Below, in pieces: positions 18,621 to 27,832 of a stretch of DNA of 54,027 nucleotides. The stretch is taken from assembly GCA_013349295.1 (NCBI GenBank), contig DUZW01000022.1:1-54027 (forward strand). Reading direction: 5' to 3'. Position 1 is the first letter of the stretch. The number at the start of each line of letters is the position of its first letter. Source of the DNA: Deltaproteobacteria bacterium (GTDB lineage Bacteria; Desulfobacterota; Desulfobulbia; Desulfobulbales; Desulfurivibrionaceae). The notes beneath the pieces were generated by a model that was not told where the DNA came from, ran no database searches, and saw nothing but the letters and a program-made list of their open reading frames with translations. The translations under genes were made by a program, and so were the position numbers.

Positions 18621-20423
18621 TCAGAACGTTTGCCGGCGTGTCGTCCGCTTCACGCGGCCCACCCTTTTCAGTCCGGCCGGACGTGCTCTCCCCGGCGCAG
18701 CGGTGTGGTGGTGTTCCAAAACCTGTCGTTGCCTGCTCCGCTCCCCGGTGTTCCGGGCCACGGGGATAGGCTGCCGGGTCTCGCTGTCCAGCCCCGTGAC
18801 ATACATGGCCGTGGAGATCGTCCCCGGCGTGGGGGTGAAATCCTGAAACTGCCGAACCTCAAGACCGAGAACCCCGAGACGCGATGCCATATTCTCCATA
18901 TCGGCGAGAGTGCAGCCGGGATGCGAGGCAATCAGGTAAGGGGTGAAAAGAAAATTTTTTCCAGTTTTTTTGCCGATCTCCCGACACAGGGAAAGAAATT
19001 CCTCAAGCACCTGCGAACCGGGCTTATGCATGCGGCGCAACACGTTATCTTCCGTGTGTTCCGGCGCGATCTTCATCGCCCCCGGAGTATGGTGCAGCAA
19101 CAGTTTCTGCAACAACTGCGGCGTCCGGGTCAACAGCTCCATCCGCAGCCCGGAGGAAACAAAAAGATGTTTGACCCCGGCGCAGTCCGAAACCGCCTCC
19201 AACAAAGCAAGCATCGCCTGTTCGTCAATCCTCAAAAATTTGCACACCTTGGGATAGAGGCAATCATGACGCTTGCAGGGTTGGGGGCTTTTACACCCTG
19301 TAGCGTAGAGGTTGGCGGTCGGTCCGCCCAGATCGCTGATGGTGCCGGAAAAATCCTTCTGCCCGGCAAGACGTTGCACCTCCCGCACCACGGAATCGCG
19401 ACTCCGGCTGATGACCTTTGGCCCCTGATGTCTGGAGATGGCGCAAAAGGAGCAATTGCCGCAACAACCGCGGACAATGGTGATCGAATCCCGGATCATC
19501 CGGCAGGCCGGAACATCACCGCAAGAGGGATGCGGTTTGCGGGTGAAAGGCAGATTGTACAAAGCATCCAGCTCTTGTGTGTCCAGCGGCGCGGCCGGCT
19601 GATGCTGTACAACCCAGGCTGCCTGCTGATATTGCAACAGGGGTTCGCTTGCATATGCCCTGGCCTGACGATCCACAGTCAGTTCAGCTTCAAGAAACAG
19701 GGGCGGATCCGCCTGAATTTCCGCCCAGGAAGGCAAAAGCAGGGGTGCGCTGATCCCACGCGCCTCCAGCTCCTTTTCCGTCAACCGTTCGCAGGTGCCG
19801 GCAATACCGGCCAGATCCCGGCCCTTGCCGAGTCGGGCCGCCGTCTCCAATATCGCCCGCTCACCCATGCCGTAAACTAAAAGATCAGCCTTGGCATCGG
19901 TCAACACCGAGCCCCGAAGCCGCTGCTGCTGGTAATCATAATGCACGAACCGGCGCAAGGATGCCTCAATCCCACCCAGGATCACCGGAACTTGCGGATA
20001 CGCGGCATGCGCGAGATTGCTGTAGAGAATAGTGGCCCGATCCGGCCGACGCCGCATCTTTTTCTCCGCCTGTTCGCCGAAATAAGGATTGCCGCCCGGT
20101 GAATAATCATCACGGTCCCGAACCTTGGCATTGCCGCTGTAATTGGCCACGATGGAGTCCAGGTTGCCTGCGGTGATGCCGAAGAAAAGACGCGGCCGGC
20201 CGAACCGCCTGAAATCATCGGAGGTATGATGACGGGGCTGGGAGAGAATAGCCACCCGGTAACCGTTGGCCTCAAGCAGGCGACCGATCAGAGCTACGCC
20301 AAAGGAGGGATGGTCCACATAGGCATCCCCGGTGACCAGCACCACATCGACATGCTTCCAGCCTCGCGCCGCCATCTCCGCGCCGGAGGTCGGCAAAAAA
20401 TGTCCTGTTTTTTCATGCACCAA
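18621..20423 (-). CDS. ygiQ: YgiQ-family radical SAM protein
   Basis: 600 aa. It starts at TTG 20423 (or GTG 20420), with AGAGGAG about 8 bp upstream; no ATG fits. The N-terminal part (20-70) has the YgiQ signature DVVLVTGDAYVDHPSFGVALIGRLLE. The radical SAM cluster is RGCCGNCSFCAI (CX3CX2C). Central segments ILGGIEASLRRFVHYDY and LLVYGMGERAI are typical of the UPF0313 family. The C-terminus includes PFTP-type and basic residues. Members carry a 4Fe-4S cluster and cleave S-adenosylmethionine; the substrate is unknown. It is followed by rtcB on the same strand. Confidence 0.9.
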   Translation of the reverse strand: MVHEKTGHFLPTSGAEMAARGWKHVDVVLVTGDAYVDHPSFGVALIGRLLEANGYRVAILSQPRHHTSDDFRRFGRPRLFFGITAGNLDSIVANYSGNAKVRDRDDYSPGGNPYFGEQAEKKMRRRPDRATILYSNLAHAAYPQVPVILGGIEASLRRFVHYDYQQQRLRGSVLTDAKADLLVYGMGERAILETAARLGKGRDLAGIAGTCERLTEKELEARGISAPLLLPSWAEIQADPPLFLEAELTVDRQARAYASEPLLQYQQAAWVVQHQPAAPLDTQELDALYNLPFTRKPHPSCGDVPACRMIRDSITIVRGCCGNCSFCAISRHQGPKVISRSRDSVVREVQRLAGQKDFSGTISDLGGPTANLYATGCKSPQPCKRHDCLYPKVCKFLRIDEQAMLALLEAVSDCAGVKHLFVSSGLRMELLTRTPQLLQKLLLHHTPGAMKIAPEHTEDNVLRRMHKPGSQVLEEFLSLCREIGKKTGKNFLFTPYLIASHPGCTLADMENMASRLGVLGLEVRQFQDFTPTPGTISTAMYVTGLDSETRQPIPVARNTGERSRQRQVLEHHHTAAPGRARPAGLKRVGRVKRTTRRQTF

Positions 20424-20447
20424 GGGTTTTTCTCCTCTTCCAGAAAA

Positions 20448-20466
20448 ATCGGAGGGATCCTCCGAT
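20448..20466. promoter_or_regulatory. palindrome upstream of ygiQ
   Basis: Perfect inverted repeat ATCGGAGG-GAT-CCTCCGAT in the 149-bp gap between ygiQ (leftward) and the cyclic-nucleotide-binding gene (rightward), 25 bp before the ygiQ start. A TATAAT is at 20479-20484. It could be an operator or an mRNA hairpin in the ygiQ leader that buries a GGAGG; sequence alone does not decide. Confidence 0.4.
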
Positions 20467-20572
20467 AAGCCTCCTGTTTATAATCCAATTGGTCTATGCT
20501 ATAAAGAAGACACTGTCTAGAAGCTGATTTTGCTTTCCCTCTCAGCCAGAATAACACAACGGAGAGCTCCAC

Positions 20573-21079
20573 ATGCAGGAATCACCATATCTGGAAAGTC
20601 ATGCCTTTCTTGTGGATAAGCTGCAACGACTCCCCTTGCTCGGCTCGCTGAGCGAGAAATATATCAAACATATCCTGCGCCTCAGCAAGATCCGGACCTT
20701 TGAACACAGTGAAATCATTACCCCCGAAGGGGCCTATGACAACTGGGTTTACATCCTTTTGTCCGGAGGAGTGCGGATTGTAAAAAACCACAAGGAGATC
20801 GCCAGAATCGAAGAAATCGGCGGCACCTTCGGCGAGCTTGCCGCCATCGACGGCAAGTCCCGCTCCGCCTCGGTGGAGGCCATCGGCGCCACGGTCTGCC
20901 TGGCCATCGACACATCCTTCATGAATGAGGCAGCCGAACCTCTGGAACAGGCGCTTTTTGTCTCCGTTCTCTACCGCCTCTTTGCCGAGGTCATCGCCCA
21001 GCACCTGCGCACAGCAAACGAAGAGCTGGTCAGGGTACGTTCGGAGCTTGACCAGCTGAAGCGAAACCAGAGGCAATAG
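20573..21079 (+). CDS. stand-alone cyclic-nucleotide-binding-domain protein
   Basis: 168 aa. Residues 18-130 fit a CAP/cNMP-binding beta-roll: LLGSLSEKYIKHIL, then PEGAYDNWVYILLSGGVRIV, and the phosphate-binding cassette GGTFGELAAIDGKSRSASVEA. The last 30 residues form a short coiled-coil (NEELVRVRSELDQLKRN). There is no DNA-binding domain, so it is not a Crp-type regulator; stand-alone members often act as protein-level sensors. GGAGAG precedes the ATG. Genes on either side give no clear partner. Confidence 0.8.
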   Translation: MQESPYLESHAFLVDKLQRLPLLGSLSEKYIKHILRLSKIRTFEHSEIITPEGAYDNWVYILLSGGVRIVKNHKEIARIEEIGGTFGELAAIDGKSRSASVEAIGATVCLAIDTSFMNEAAEPLEQALFVSVLYRLFAEVIAQHLRTANEELVRVRSELDQLKRNQRQ

Positions 21080-21251
21080 TCCCGTGCCGGGTAGTCCCAC
21101 CCCGGCGGTTGTTTCCAGGCAGCCAGCACCCGCTTCGAGGTTTTCCTCAGGATTCACCCCCAAACCACAAGCTCCTTTTGCTTCCCGACAGGATTTGGTA
21201 GTATAGCATTTTTTCCATAATACCAGAAACTCAACCCGCAGGATACCCGGT

Positions 21252-22280
21252 ATGGATTCAGAAAAGCCCCTGGCTGGCGGCATCCCCATGGTCAACATAG
21301 ACGGTGCCAGGATTCGCCGGATCAGGGAAGAAAAAGGGCTGACCCAGCTCTATGTCGCCACGGTGGTCGGGGTTACCACCGATACCATCTCCCGATGGGA
21401 AAACCGCCGCTATCCCAACATCAAAAAAGAGAACGCCCTGAAACTGGCCGAGGCTCTGGAAATCCAGCTTGCTGATATTATTGATCACGGCCCGCCGACA
21501 ACACCACCGACAGAGGCGCCATCCCTCCTGTCCGGTGAGCCGTCCAAACAGGAAGCACCCGAGCCTCAACCGGCCGGGCAGGAACAAGCGATCCCCCTGG
21601 AAGCAACCGCACCGCCAACAGCCATCCGAGCCAATCACCGCCTCGCCTCTCGACCTGTCGTCCTGTTCGGCGCCTTTCTGCTGCTCACCCTTTCCTGCCT
21701 CGCTCTGTTCTGGTGGTCTACCGCAAACGACGGAGAAAACCAGGTCGCGGCAGTCAGAACCCTGCCCGCGCATGCAACCCCGGGCATTACCTTTCCAGTG
21801 GTCATTGAAGTGACCACCACCTCTTCGAGATCCTTTTCCCTGATCCTCAAGGAAACTCTGCCCCCGGACTGTATTCCGGCCCAGGGCAAACCGCAATTTG
21901 TCTCCCAGGCAAGTGACCCCCCAATCCTCAAGTGGATCGGCAAAATCACCGGCGAGCATACCGTGTACTGCTATCTCGCCAAGCTTCGGCCCGAGGCGAA
22001 GATGGACACAGTCCATCAATTCACCGGAGGCGTCACGGTCCGCTCGGACGACAACCCAAGCATTCCGGTGTCCGGTACAGACTCCCTGCAAGTCAGTCCC
22101 TTCCATTGGGCCGACAGCAACAGCGATGGACGGATAGACGATGAAGAGCTGCTTTCCGTATATGAAACCTACGGCGGAATTGAAGGTCTGCATTTCGGCA
22201 AGAAGCTGATCGAGGAGATCTGGGCGTCCAAGGGGTACCGCTTTAATCCGGAAACGCGAAGCTATGAGATTCTCCAGTAA
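21252..22280 (+). CDS. membrane-anchored HTH protein with beta domain and EF-hand loop
   Basis: 342 aa. Residues 15-75 are a Cro/C1-type helix-turn-helix (RIREEKGLTQLYVATVVGVTTDTISRWEN split over the usual helices). Residues 80-130 are Pro/Glu-rich. TM is at about 135-156, placing the C-terminus outside the cytoplasm. Residues 170-280 look like a beta-sandwich. Residues 288-299 form a textbook EF-hand loop (D288, N290, D292, I295, E299), so calcium binding is likely. The topology resembles RodZ or one-component membrane regulators, but I recognise no named family for the outer part. A GCAGGA lies before the ATG; Met13 is a possible alternative start. The next gene is 21 bp downstream. Confidence 0.75.
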   Translation: MDSEKPLAGGIPMVNIDGARIRRIREEKGLTQLYVATVVGVTTDTISRWENRRYPNIKKENALKLAEALEIQLADIIDHGPPTTPPTEAPSLLSGEPSKQEAPEPQPAGQEQAIPLEATAPPTAIRANHRLASRPVVLFGAFLLLTLSCLALFWWSTANDGENQVAAVRTLPAHATPGITFPVVIEVTTTSSRSFSLILKETLPPDCIPAQGKPQFVSQASDPPILKWIGKITGEHTVYCYLAKLRPEAKMDTVHQFTGGVTVRSDDNPSIPVSGTDSLQVSPFHWADSNSDGRIDDEELLSVYETYGGIEGLHFGKKLIEEIWASKGYRFNPETRSYEILQ

Positions 22281-22301
22281 TCATCCAACAGGAGGAAGAA
22301 A

Positions 22302-22718
22302 ATGACGGCTAAAAAAATCCATCCCGGAGCACCGGGGCTTTTATTCCTGGCACTGTTTCTGCTCCTGTCCCTGCCGATTTCCCTGCGCGCGGGCGAGGCT
22401 TTGGTCAGCGGCCAATACCTGAGCGCCGTCGGCCAGGATATCAAAATGCAGATCACCGTTGCCGGTCCAGCCCCCGGTACCCTGATTGTAATCCAGAATC
22501 TCCCGATCGGCACGGTGATCGATACCGCCTCGCCCGCATTCAACCAATACGATGCAGGCAAAGGCGAGGTGAAATGGCTGCTGACCCATGTCAGCCCGGG
22601 GAGATACATCGTAAACCTGCGCTTGCTAAGCCCCCTGGCACCCGGGGGAATCAGCGGAGAAATCCGCTACAAGAACCCCGCCAACGGTCGCCTGATAAAT
22701 CTGCCGGTCAGACCGTGA
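22302..22718 (+). CDS. small secreted protein with beta-sandwich-like domain
   Basis: 138 aa, strong AGGAGG before the ATG. A Sec signal peptide (about 1-31) is followed by a single domain with the pattern QDIKMQITVAG, then LPIGTVIDTASPAFNQYD, GEVKWLLTHVSPGRYIVNLRL and a final GEIRYKN. This resembles the periplasmic domain of the preceding HTH protein (ETLPPDCIP, ILKWIGKITGEHTVYCYLAKL, FTGGVTV), so the two genes may encode related domains that interact. I do not recognise a named family. Probably cotranscribed with its upstream neighbour. Confidence 0.7.
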   Translation: MTAKKIHPGAPGLLFLALFLLLSLPISLRAGEALVSGQYLSAVGQDIKMQITVAGPAPGTLIVIQNLPIGTVIDTASPAFNQYDAGKGEVKWLLTHVSPGRYIVNLRLLSPLAPGGISGEIRYKNPANGRLINLPVRP

Positions 22719-22725
22719 TCAAACC

Positions 22726-22767
22726 GGCATGTTCCTTGCCTCGGTGATCGCCCACCGGGAACATGCC
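22726..22767 (+). other. long inverted repeat after the secreted-protein gene
   Basis: GGCATGTTCC (22726-22735) and its exact complement GGAACATGCC (22758-22767) flank a 22-base loop. The right arm is not followed by a T-run. It may stabilise the 3' end of the mRNA or act as a weak terminator before leuB. Confidence 0.4.
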
Positions 22768-22782
22768 TCCTTGTTCCGCTGA

Positions 22783-24000
<1,218 letters not shown>

Positions 24001-24079
24001 ACTTGCAGTAAAAACCATCTGGCCCAACACACTGGGCCTCCGTATTTTTTTATGAATTTCGTAACGAAAGAGGAACATC

Positions 24080-24613
24080 ATGAGCGACTTGACCGCCACA
24101 ATGACAACAAGCAAAGGCACCATCACCCTCAGACTGTTTGCCGACAAAACTCCGTACACCGTGGCGAACTTTGCCAATCTCGCCCGGCGCGGCTTTTACA
24201 ACGGTCTCAAATTCCACCGGGTCATCCCGGATTTCATGGTCCAGGGCGGTTGCCCCAAGGGTACGGGCACCAGCGGCCCCGGCTATGACTTTGAAGACGA
24301 ATTCGACGCAAGCCTCGGGCACACCAAGCCCGGCATCCTCTCCATGGCCAACGCCGGACCGAACACCAACGGCAGCCAGTTCTTCATCACCCATGTTCCC
24401 TGCCCCTGGCTGGATGGCAAGCACACGGTTTTCGGCGAAATCGCCGATGAAAAAGACCAGGAAGTGATCGACAGCATCAGACAGGGTGACACCATTACCG
24501 CTGTGACCATTGAGGGTGATGTGACCGGACTTTTCGAAAAAGCACAGGACAAACTCAAGAGCTGGAATCTCGCCATCAGCATGCGGTTTCCCGCGCTTCC
24601 CCCGGCGGAATAA
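24080..24613 (+). CDS. cyclophilin-type peptidyl-prolyl isomerase (PpiB-like)
   Basis: 177 aa, no signal peptide, hence probably cytosolic. Cyclophilin signatures are [13 protein letters not shown] (catalytic Arg), [17 protein letters not shown] and [12 protein letters not shown]. The enzyme speeds proline cis/trans isomerisation in folding proteins. A GAGGA ribosome site lies before the ATG. It follows leuB by 79 bp on the same strand and is closed by a bidirectional terminator. The C-terminus extends slightly past the usual PpiB length. Confidence 0.92.
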   Translation: MSDLTATMTTSKGTITLRLFADKTPYTVANFANLARRGFYNGLKFHRVIPDFMVQGGCPKGTGTSGPGYDFEDEFDASLGHTKPGILSMANAGPNTNGSQFFITHVPCPWLDGKHTVFGEIADEKDQEVIDSIRQGDTITAVTIEGDVTGLFEKAQDKLKSWNLAISMRFPALPPAE

Positions 24614-24653
24614 GGAATAGACCGGAAGGGTTTTACCTTCCGGCTGTTGGCCA

Positions 24654-24687
24654 TAAAAAAAGGCGGGGTTTCCCCCGCCTTTTTTTA
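24654..24687. terminator. bidirectional terminator between cyclophilin and WD40 genes
   Basis: AGGCGGGG (24661-24668) pairs with CCCCGCCT (24673-24680), with an A-run before and a T-run after, so it can stop transcription from both convergent genes. A second hairpin, CCGGAAGG with CCTTCCGG at 24622-24643, sits just upstream. Confidence 0.9.
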
Positions 24688-24709
24688 TTATCCCCGCAAC
24701 AAAACCGGA

Positions 24710-26548
24710 TCAGGGCAGCATCTTTAAACTTTGCGCGGCGTTGACATTCCCATTAGCTGCCGCCTTCTGGTACCACTTCTTGGCCTCGCCCATATCCTGC
24801 TTCACCCCGCCACCGATCTCGTACATGTAGCCGAGATAATACTGAGCTTCAGGGTCGTTCTGTTTGGCTGCCTTTTGCCACCAGTTGACCGCTTCCTGAT
24901 CACTCTTCTTCACGCCTTTGCCGAGGCTGTACATAAAACCAAGCCGGTACTGCGCCTTAACCTGTCCCATCTCTGCGGCCTCGGCAAAAAGCTTGTGGGC
25001 CTGGGCATAATCCCGAGGAACCCCTTGCCCCTTAAAAAATCGCAGCCCTTCTTCATAGAGGCTATTTTTATCCTTGGCAACCGGCGTCGGAGGGGCGGGA
25101 GGTACAACCTTGGCTACCTGCTCCGGCTTTGACGACTCCTTCACTGCCGCCTTGATCTTTTTCTCCTCCGGCTCCATGGCCTTGGGCTCTGCCTGGACCT
25201 GCGGCTCTTCGACCTTCACTTGAGGCGGAGGCGACACAGCCAGGGCAACCTTTTGCCCCACCTGCAACTGCGCCTTAGCCGAGGCGTTACCCTTCTCAGC
25301 GGCAAGGGACCACCATTTTTTTGCCTCATCCATATTTCGGACAACACCCTTGCCATGACTGTACATGGTGCCAAGTCGAAACATGGCCTCGACCTGTCCT
25401 TTTTCCGCCGCCTGCTGATACAGCTTCGCGGCCAGTGCAAGATCTTGCTCCATGGGATCAGTGCCTGCCTCATATTTCATGGCTTGGGCCAGAACAGAAT
25501 CAGGCCCACCCTGACCGGGGCCGTTCCAAACACGGATCGAGCCGTCCAATCCCGCGGAAATAACGTATTTACCGGAAGAAGGAAATGCCAGGGAGGTGAC
25601 GGAAAGATCATGCCCTTCATAAAAATTGAACAGATTGCTCTCGGATTTCTGCCAGGACAAAATATGCCTGCTTTGGGTGGCGGCCATGACATAACGTCCA
25701 TCGGGAGAATAAACCACGCTGTTCACCGGGTCCAGCTCCGGGTCACGCAAAACCCTCAGACGGGCACCGGACTCGGCATCCCAAACATACACCGATCCGT
25801 CTCGGCTGCCGGTAACAAACTCCTTGCCATCGGGGGAGTATGCCACGCACAGCACCCAGTCGGCATGCCCCTGGATCGACCGGATCAAACGCACATTGAT
25901 CGCATCCCACATCTGGATCTTGCCGTCCCAGTTCTCGGTGGCGATAATATTTTTTCCGTCCGGAGAATAAGCGAGGGCGAGGAGATTATTCTTGGTTTCC
26001 TTTTGGGTGGTTTCAAGGGTTCCGTATTTAACGTTCCAGATTCGGAGGGTATTGTCGTTGCCCACCGAAGCAATGCGATTGCCGTCCGGCGAAAAAGCCA
26101 GGTCGGTGATCTGCTGGGTATGCCCCCGCATGTCCTGCACAAGTTGACCGTTTGCCAGATCAAAGATCTGCACGGCATTGCCGCGCCGCCCTCCCGCCAT
26201 CACCGCGGCGGCAAGTAACTGACCGTCAGGGGAAAAAGCCACGGCATTCGCACCTTGCAAATCCTTGCTCAGGGTCAACACAACCTTACCGGACTCAAGA
26301 TCCCAAACCTGAACGGTTCCATCATCCACGGCTGAGGCGATCTTTTTACCGTCCGAGGAACAGGCCACCCCATTGATGATTTCGCCCTTTTGTCCCTTGA
26401 TGGTTTTCACAAGATCAGGGTTGCCCGAAGCACCAGAAGGTGTGGCGCTGAAAGCAAAAAAAACGCACCACAGCAGACAAACAAACCCCAACCCCTGGCA
26501 AACCGGATTTCCCCCCCTGCGCGAAAAAATGCGATGCAACACGGCCAT
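24710..26548 (-). CDS. secreted WD40-repeat and Sel1-repeat protein
   Basis: 612 aa. A long signal sequence (1-41) is followed by about seven WD40 repeats (45-345), recognisable by recurring FSPDG/YSPDG and VWD/IWN units that build a beta-propeller. Residues 350-420 hold Sel1-type TPR repeats (MFRLGTMYSHGKGV, AKKWWSLAAEKGNASA). A Pro/Lys/Glu-rich linker (425-490) leads to three more Sel1 repeats (495-605: AQYRLGFMYSLGKGV, AQYYLGYMYEIGGGV). Both repeat types are protein-binding scaffolds, so this is probably a periplasmic assembly platform. No catalytic motif was seen. The gene stands alone between two terminators. Confidence 0.85.
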   Translation of the reverse strand: MAVLHRIFSRRGGNPVCQGLGFVCLLWCVFFAFSATPSGASGNPDLVKTIKGQKGEIINGVACSSDGKKIASAVDDGTVQVWDLESGKVVLTLSKDLQGANAVAFSPDGQLLAAAVMAGGRRGNAVQIFDLANGQLVQDMRGHTQQITDLAFSPDGNRIASVGNDNTLRIWNVKYGTLETTQKETKNNLLALAYSPDGKNIIATENWDGKIQMWDAINVRLIRSIQGHADWVLCVAYSPDGKEFVTGSRDGSVYVWDAESGARLRVLRDPELDPVNSVVYSPDGRYVMAATQSRHILSWQKSESNLFNFYEGHDLSVTSLAFPSSGKYVISAGLDGSIRVWNGPGQGGPDSVLAQAMKYEAGTDPMEQDLALAAKLYQQAAEKGQVEAMFRLGTMYSHGKGVVRNMDEAKKWWSLAAEKGNASAKAQLQVGQKVALAVSPPPQVKVEEPQVQAEPKAMEPEEKKIKAAVKESSKPEQVAKVVPPAPPTPVAKDKNSLYEEGLRFFKGQGVPRDYAQAHKLFAEAAEMGQVKAQYRLGFMYSLGKGVKKSDQEAVNWWQKAAKQNDPEAQYYLGYMYEIGGGVKQDMGEAKKWYQKAAANGNVNAAQSLKMLP

Positions 26549-26868
26549 GTCACCTCCATCGAGTTTAGTTGTGTGTAACGCTGATCAGCAAAATTAAAAT
26601 ATCATAACGGATTGTCACCGCAAGCAACAATGCACTAATTTATATACGGAACGCCCAGGAATACAAGCAGGATATTGCCCATAAAAAAAGGCAGGCGGAC
26701 ACCATGGTATCCGCCTGCCTTATATATTTAACAATAACTCGTAGTTATCTAGAAGCCATTAGAAAATAATCGCTATATTTAACCATTACATTCAGCTAGC
26801 TAGACCACTAACAGGAGTATAGGCGACGATGCTGCCGTTCAGGCCGTTCCGTCGACACCATTACCGCA
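26549..26868 (-). other. 320-bp intergenic region between tatA and the WD40 gene
   Basis: AT-rich and apparently non-coding. It contains the terminator of the tat genes and, nearer the WD40 start, the presumed promoter region of that gene. No further ORF, repeat or structured RNA was recognised. Confidence 0.5.
26683..26720 (-). terminator. Rho-independent terminator of the tatA genes
   Basis: Perfect 11-bp arms (26689-26699 with 26710-26720) followed, on the minus strand, by seven T residues (26683-26689 as A on plus). It lies about 150 bp after the tatA stop. Confidence 0.85.
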
Positions 26869-27090
26869 TTATAACGGCTTGGCCAAATTCTTGACCTTAT
26901 CAACTTCCTCCTTGAGAGAAGCGACCTCTTTTACGCCGGGAACAGTTTCTTCCGCCTCGCGCAGTCCTTTTTTGAAGGAGGAGATGGCCTGCCCCAGGCC
27001 GGAGCCGATTTCAGGCAGCTTCTTCCCGCCAAAGACCAGAAAGGCAATTCCCAAGATAACAATCAATTCCGGAGTACCCAAGCCAAACAT
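26869..27090 (-). CDS. tatA: TatA/E-type twin-arginine translocase subunit (copy 1)
   Basis: 73 aa from ATG 27090; AAGGAG is 7-8 bp upstream, whereas the ATG at 27096 is too close. It begins [33 protein letters not shown] across the single TM helix and FGxKKLPE hinge, followed by an amphipathic helix and charged tail. TatA oligomers form the export path for folded proteins with RR signal peptides, acting with TatC, which is not in the window. It follows a second tatA-like gene by about 50 bp. Confidence 0.92.
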   Translation of the reverse strand: MFGLGTPELIVILGIAFLVFGGKKLPEIGSGLGQAISSFKKGLREAEETVPGVKEVASLKEEVDKVKNLAKPL

Positions 27091-27138
27091 ATTCATTCTC
27101 CTTTATGCAGTCATTACATCCGAACAGCAGTTTCTCAA

Positions 27139-27333
27139 TCAGGCGGAGTTGGAACCCCCTTCCTTATCCTTTTCATCGATTTTCCCCTGCTTGTCGGCAT
27201 CACGGGTGGCTTTTTTAAAGTTTTTAATACCCTGCCCGATTCCGGAACCGATCTCAGGCAACTTGCCCGCTCCGAAAATGATGACGATTATTACCAGAAT
27301 AACGATGAGCTCCGGCATTCCAAGTCCAAACAT
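27139..27333 (-). CDS. tatA: TatA/E-type twin-arginine translocase subunit (copy 2)
   Basis: 64 aa from ATG 27333 (MFGLGMPEL), set by AAAGGGG 6 bp upstream; a longer reading from 27387 is not supported. TM helix about 4-20, hinge [14 protein letters not shown], amphipathic helix and a Lys/Asp/Glu tail. First gene of the leftward tat pair. Tandem TatA paralogues often split TatA and TatE/B-like roles; the sequence does not show which is which. Confidence 0.92.
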   Translation of the reverse strand: MFGLGMPELIVILVIIVIIFGAGKLPEIGSGIGQGIKNFKKATRDADKQGKIDEKDKEGGSNSA

Positions 27334-27492
27334 GAGAAACCCCTTTCGGCTGACGGCGATTTTATCAAATATACCGAATCTAATCATATTAAAAAATATA
27401 CTTATAATCTATACCATAAGGAGGTGAAGAAGCAACGCCCTTTTCATTCCGGATATTTTGCCCACCCAGATGCGGATCACCTGACATTCCCA

Positions 27493-27521
27493 TTTACACC
27501 GGTAATACTTTGTATTACGAT
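27493..27521 (+). promoter_or_regulatory. promoter with internal palindromic operator of the zinc-uptake operon
   Basis: A -35 TTTACA (27493-27498) and -10 TACGAT (27516-27521) are 17 bp apart. Inside the spacer and touching the -10 is the perfect inverted repeat GTAATAC-TTT-GTATTAC (27502-27518). A regulator bound there would block RNA polymerase. The likely ligand is the ribbon-helix-helix protein encoded by the first gene, 36 bp further on. Confidence 0.7.
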
Positions 27522-27556
27522 CAACGAATAGCATCTTCAATATCCAAAGGAAAAAC

Positions 27557-27832
27557 ATGCGCAACAAAAAACAGGAGACCATCACCTTCAAGGTCGATGA
27601 AACGTTGGCAGAAGCCCTGCACAAGGTACCCAATAAATCTGAGTTCATCCGGAGCGCCATCCTGAACGCCCTGGAAAACGGTTGCCCGCTCTGCCAGGGC
27701 ACCGGCATTCTAACCTCGGAGCAACGCACGCACTGGGCAAAATTCCTCAACACCCATTCCCTGCAGAAATGCGATGCGTGCAAAGCCGTACATCTCGTCT
27801 GCGGGAGCAACGAAACCCCATGCCGGCATTGA
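27557..27832 (+). CDS. ribbon-helix-helix regulator with Cys-rich metal-binding tail
   Basis: 91 aa. Residues 6-40 fit a CopG/MetJ-type ribbon-helix-helix ([16 protein letters not shown] as the DNA-contacting strand, then [14 protein letters not shown]). The tail holds CPLC (43-46) and CDAC (72-75) plus Cys82, Cys89 and several His, a zinc-ribbon-like pattern. It is the first gene of an operon with znuA, znuC and znuB, and znuA overlaps its end by 13 bp. By analogy with NikR, a metal-sensing ribbon-helix-helix repressor, it is probably the zinc-responsive repressor of this operon. The metal and mode of action are inference. Confidence 0.8.
   Translation: MRNKKQETITFKVDETLAEALHKVPNKSEFIRSAILNALENGCPLCQGTGILTSEQRTHWAKFLNTHSLQKCDACKAVHLVCGSNETPCRH

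Noticed and set aside
18630..19880. 416-aa plus-strand ORF
   Set aside because: Antisense to the ygiQ gene and without any motif.
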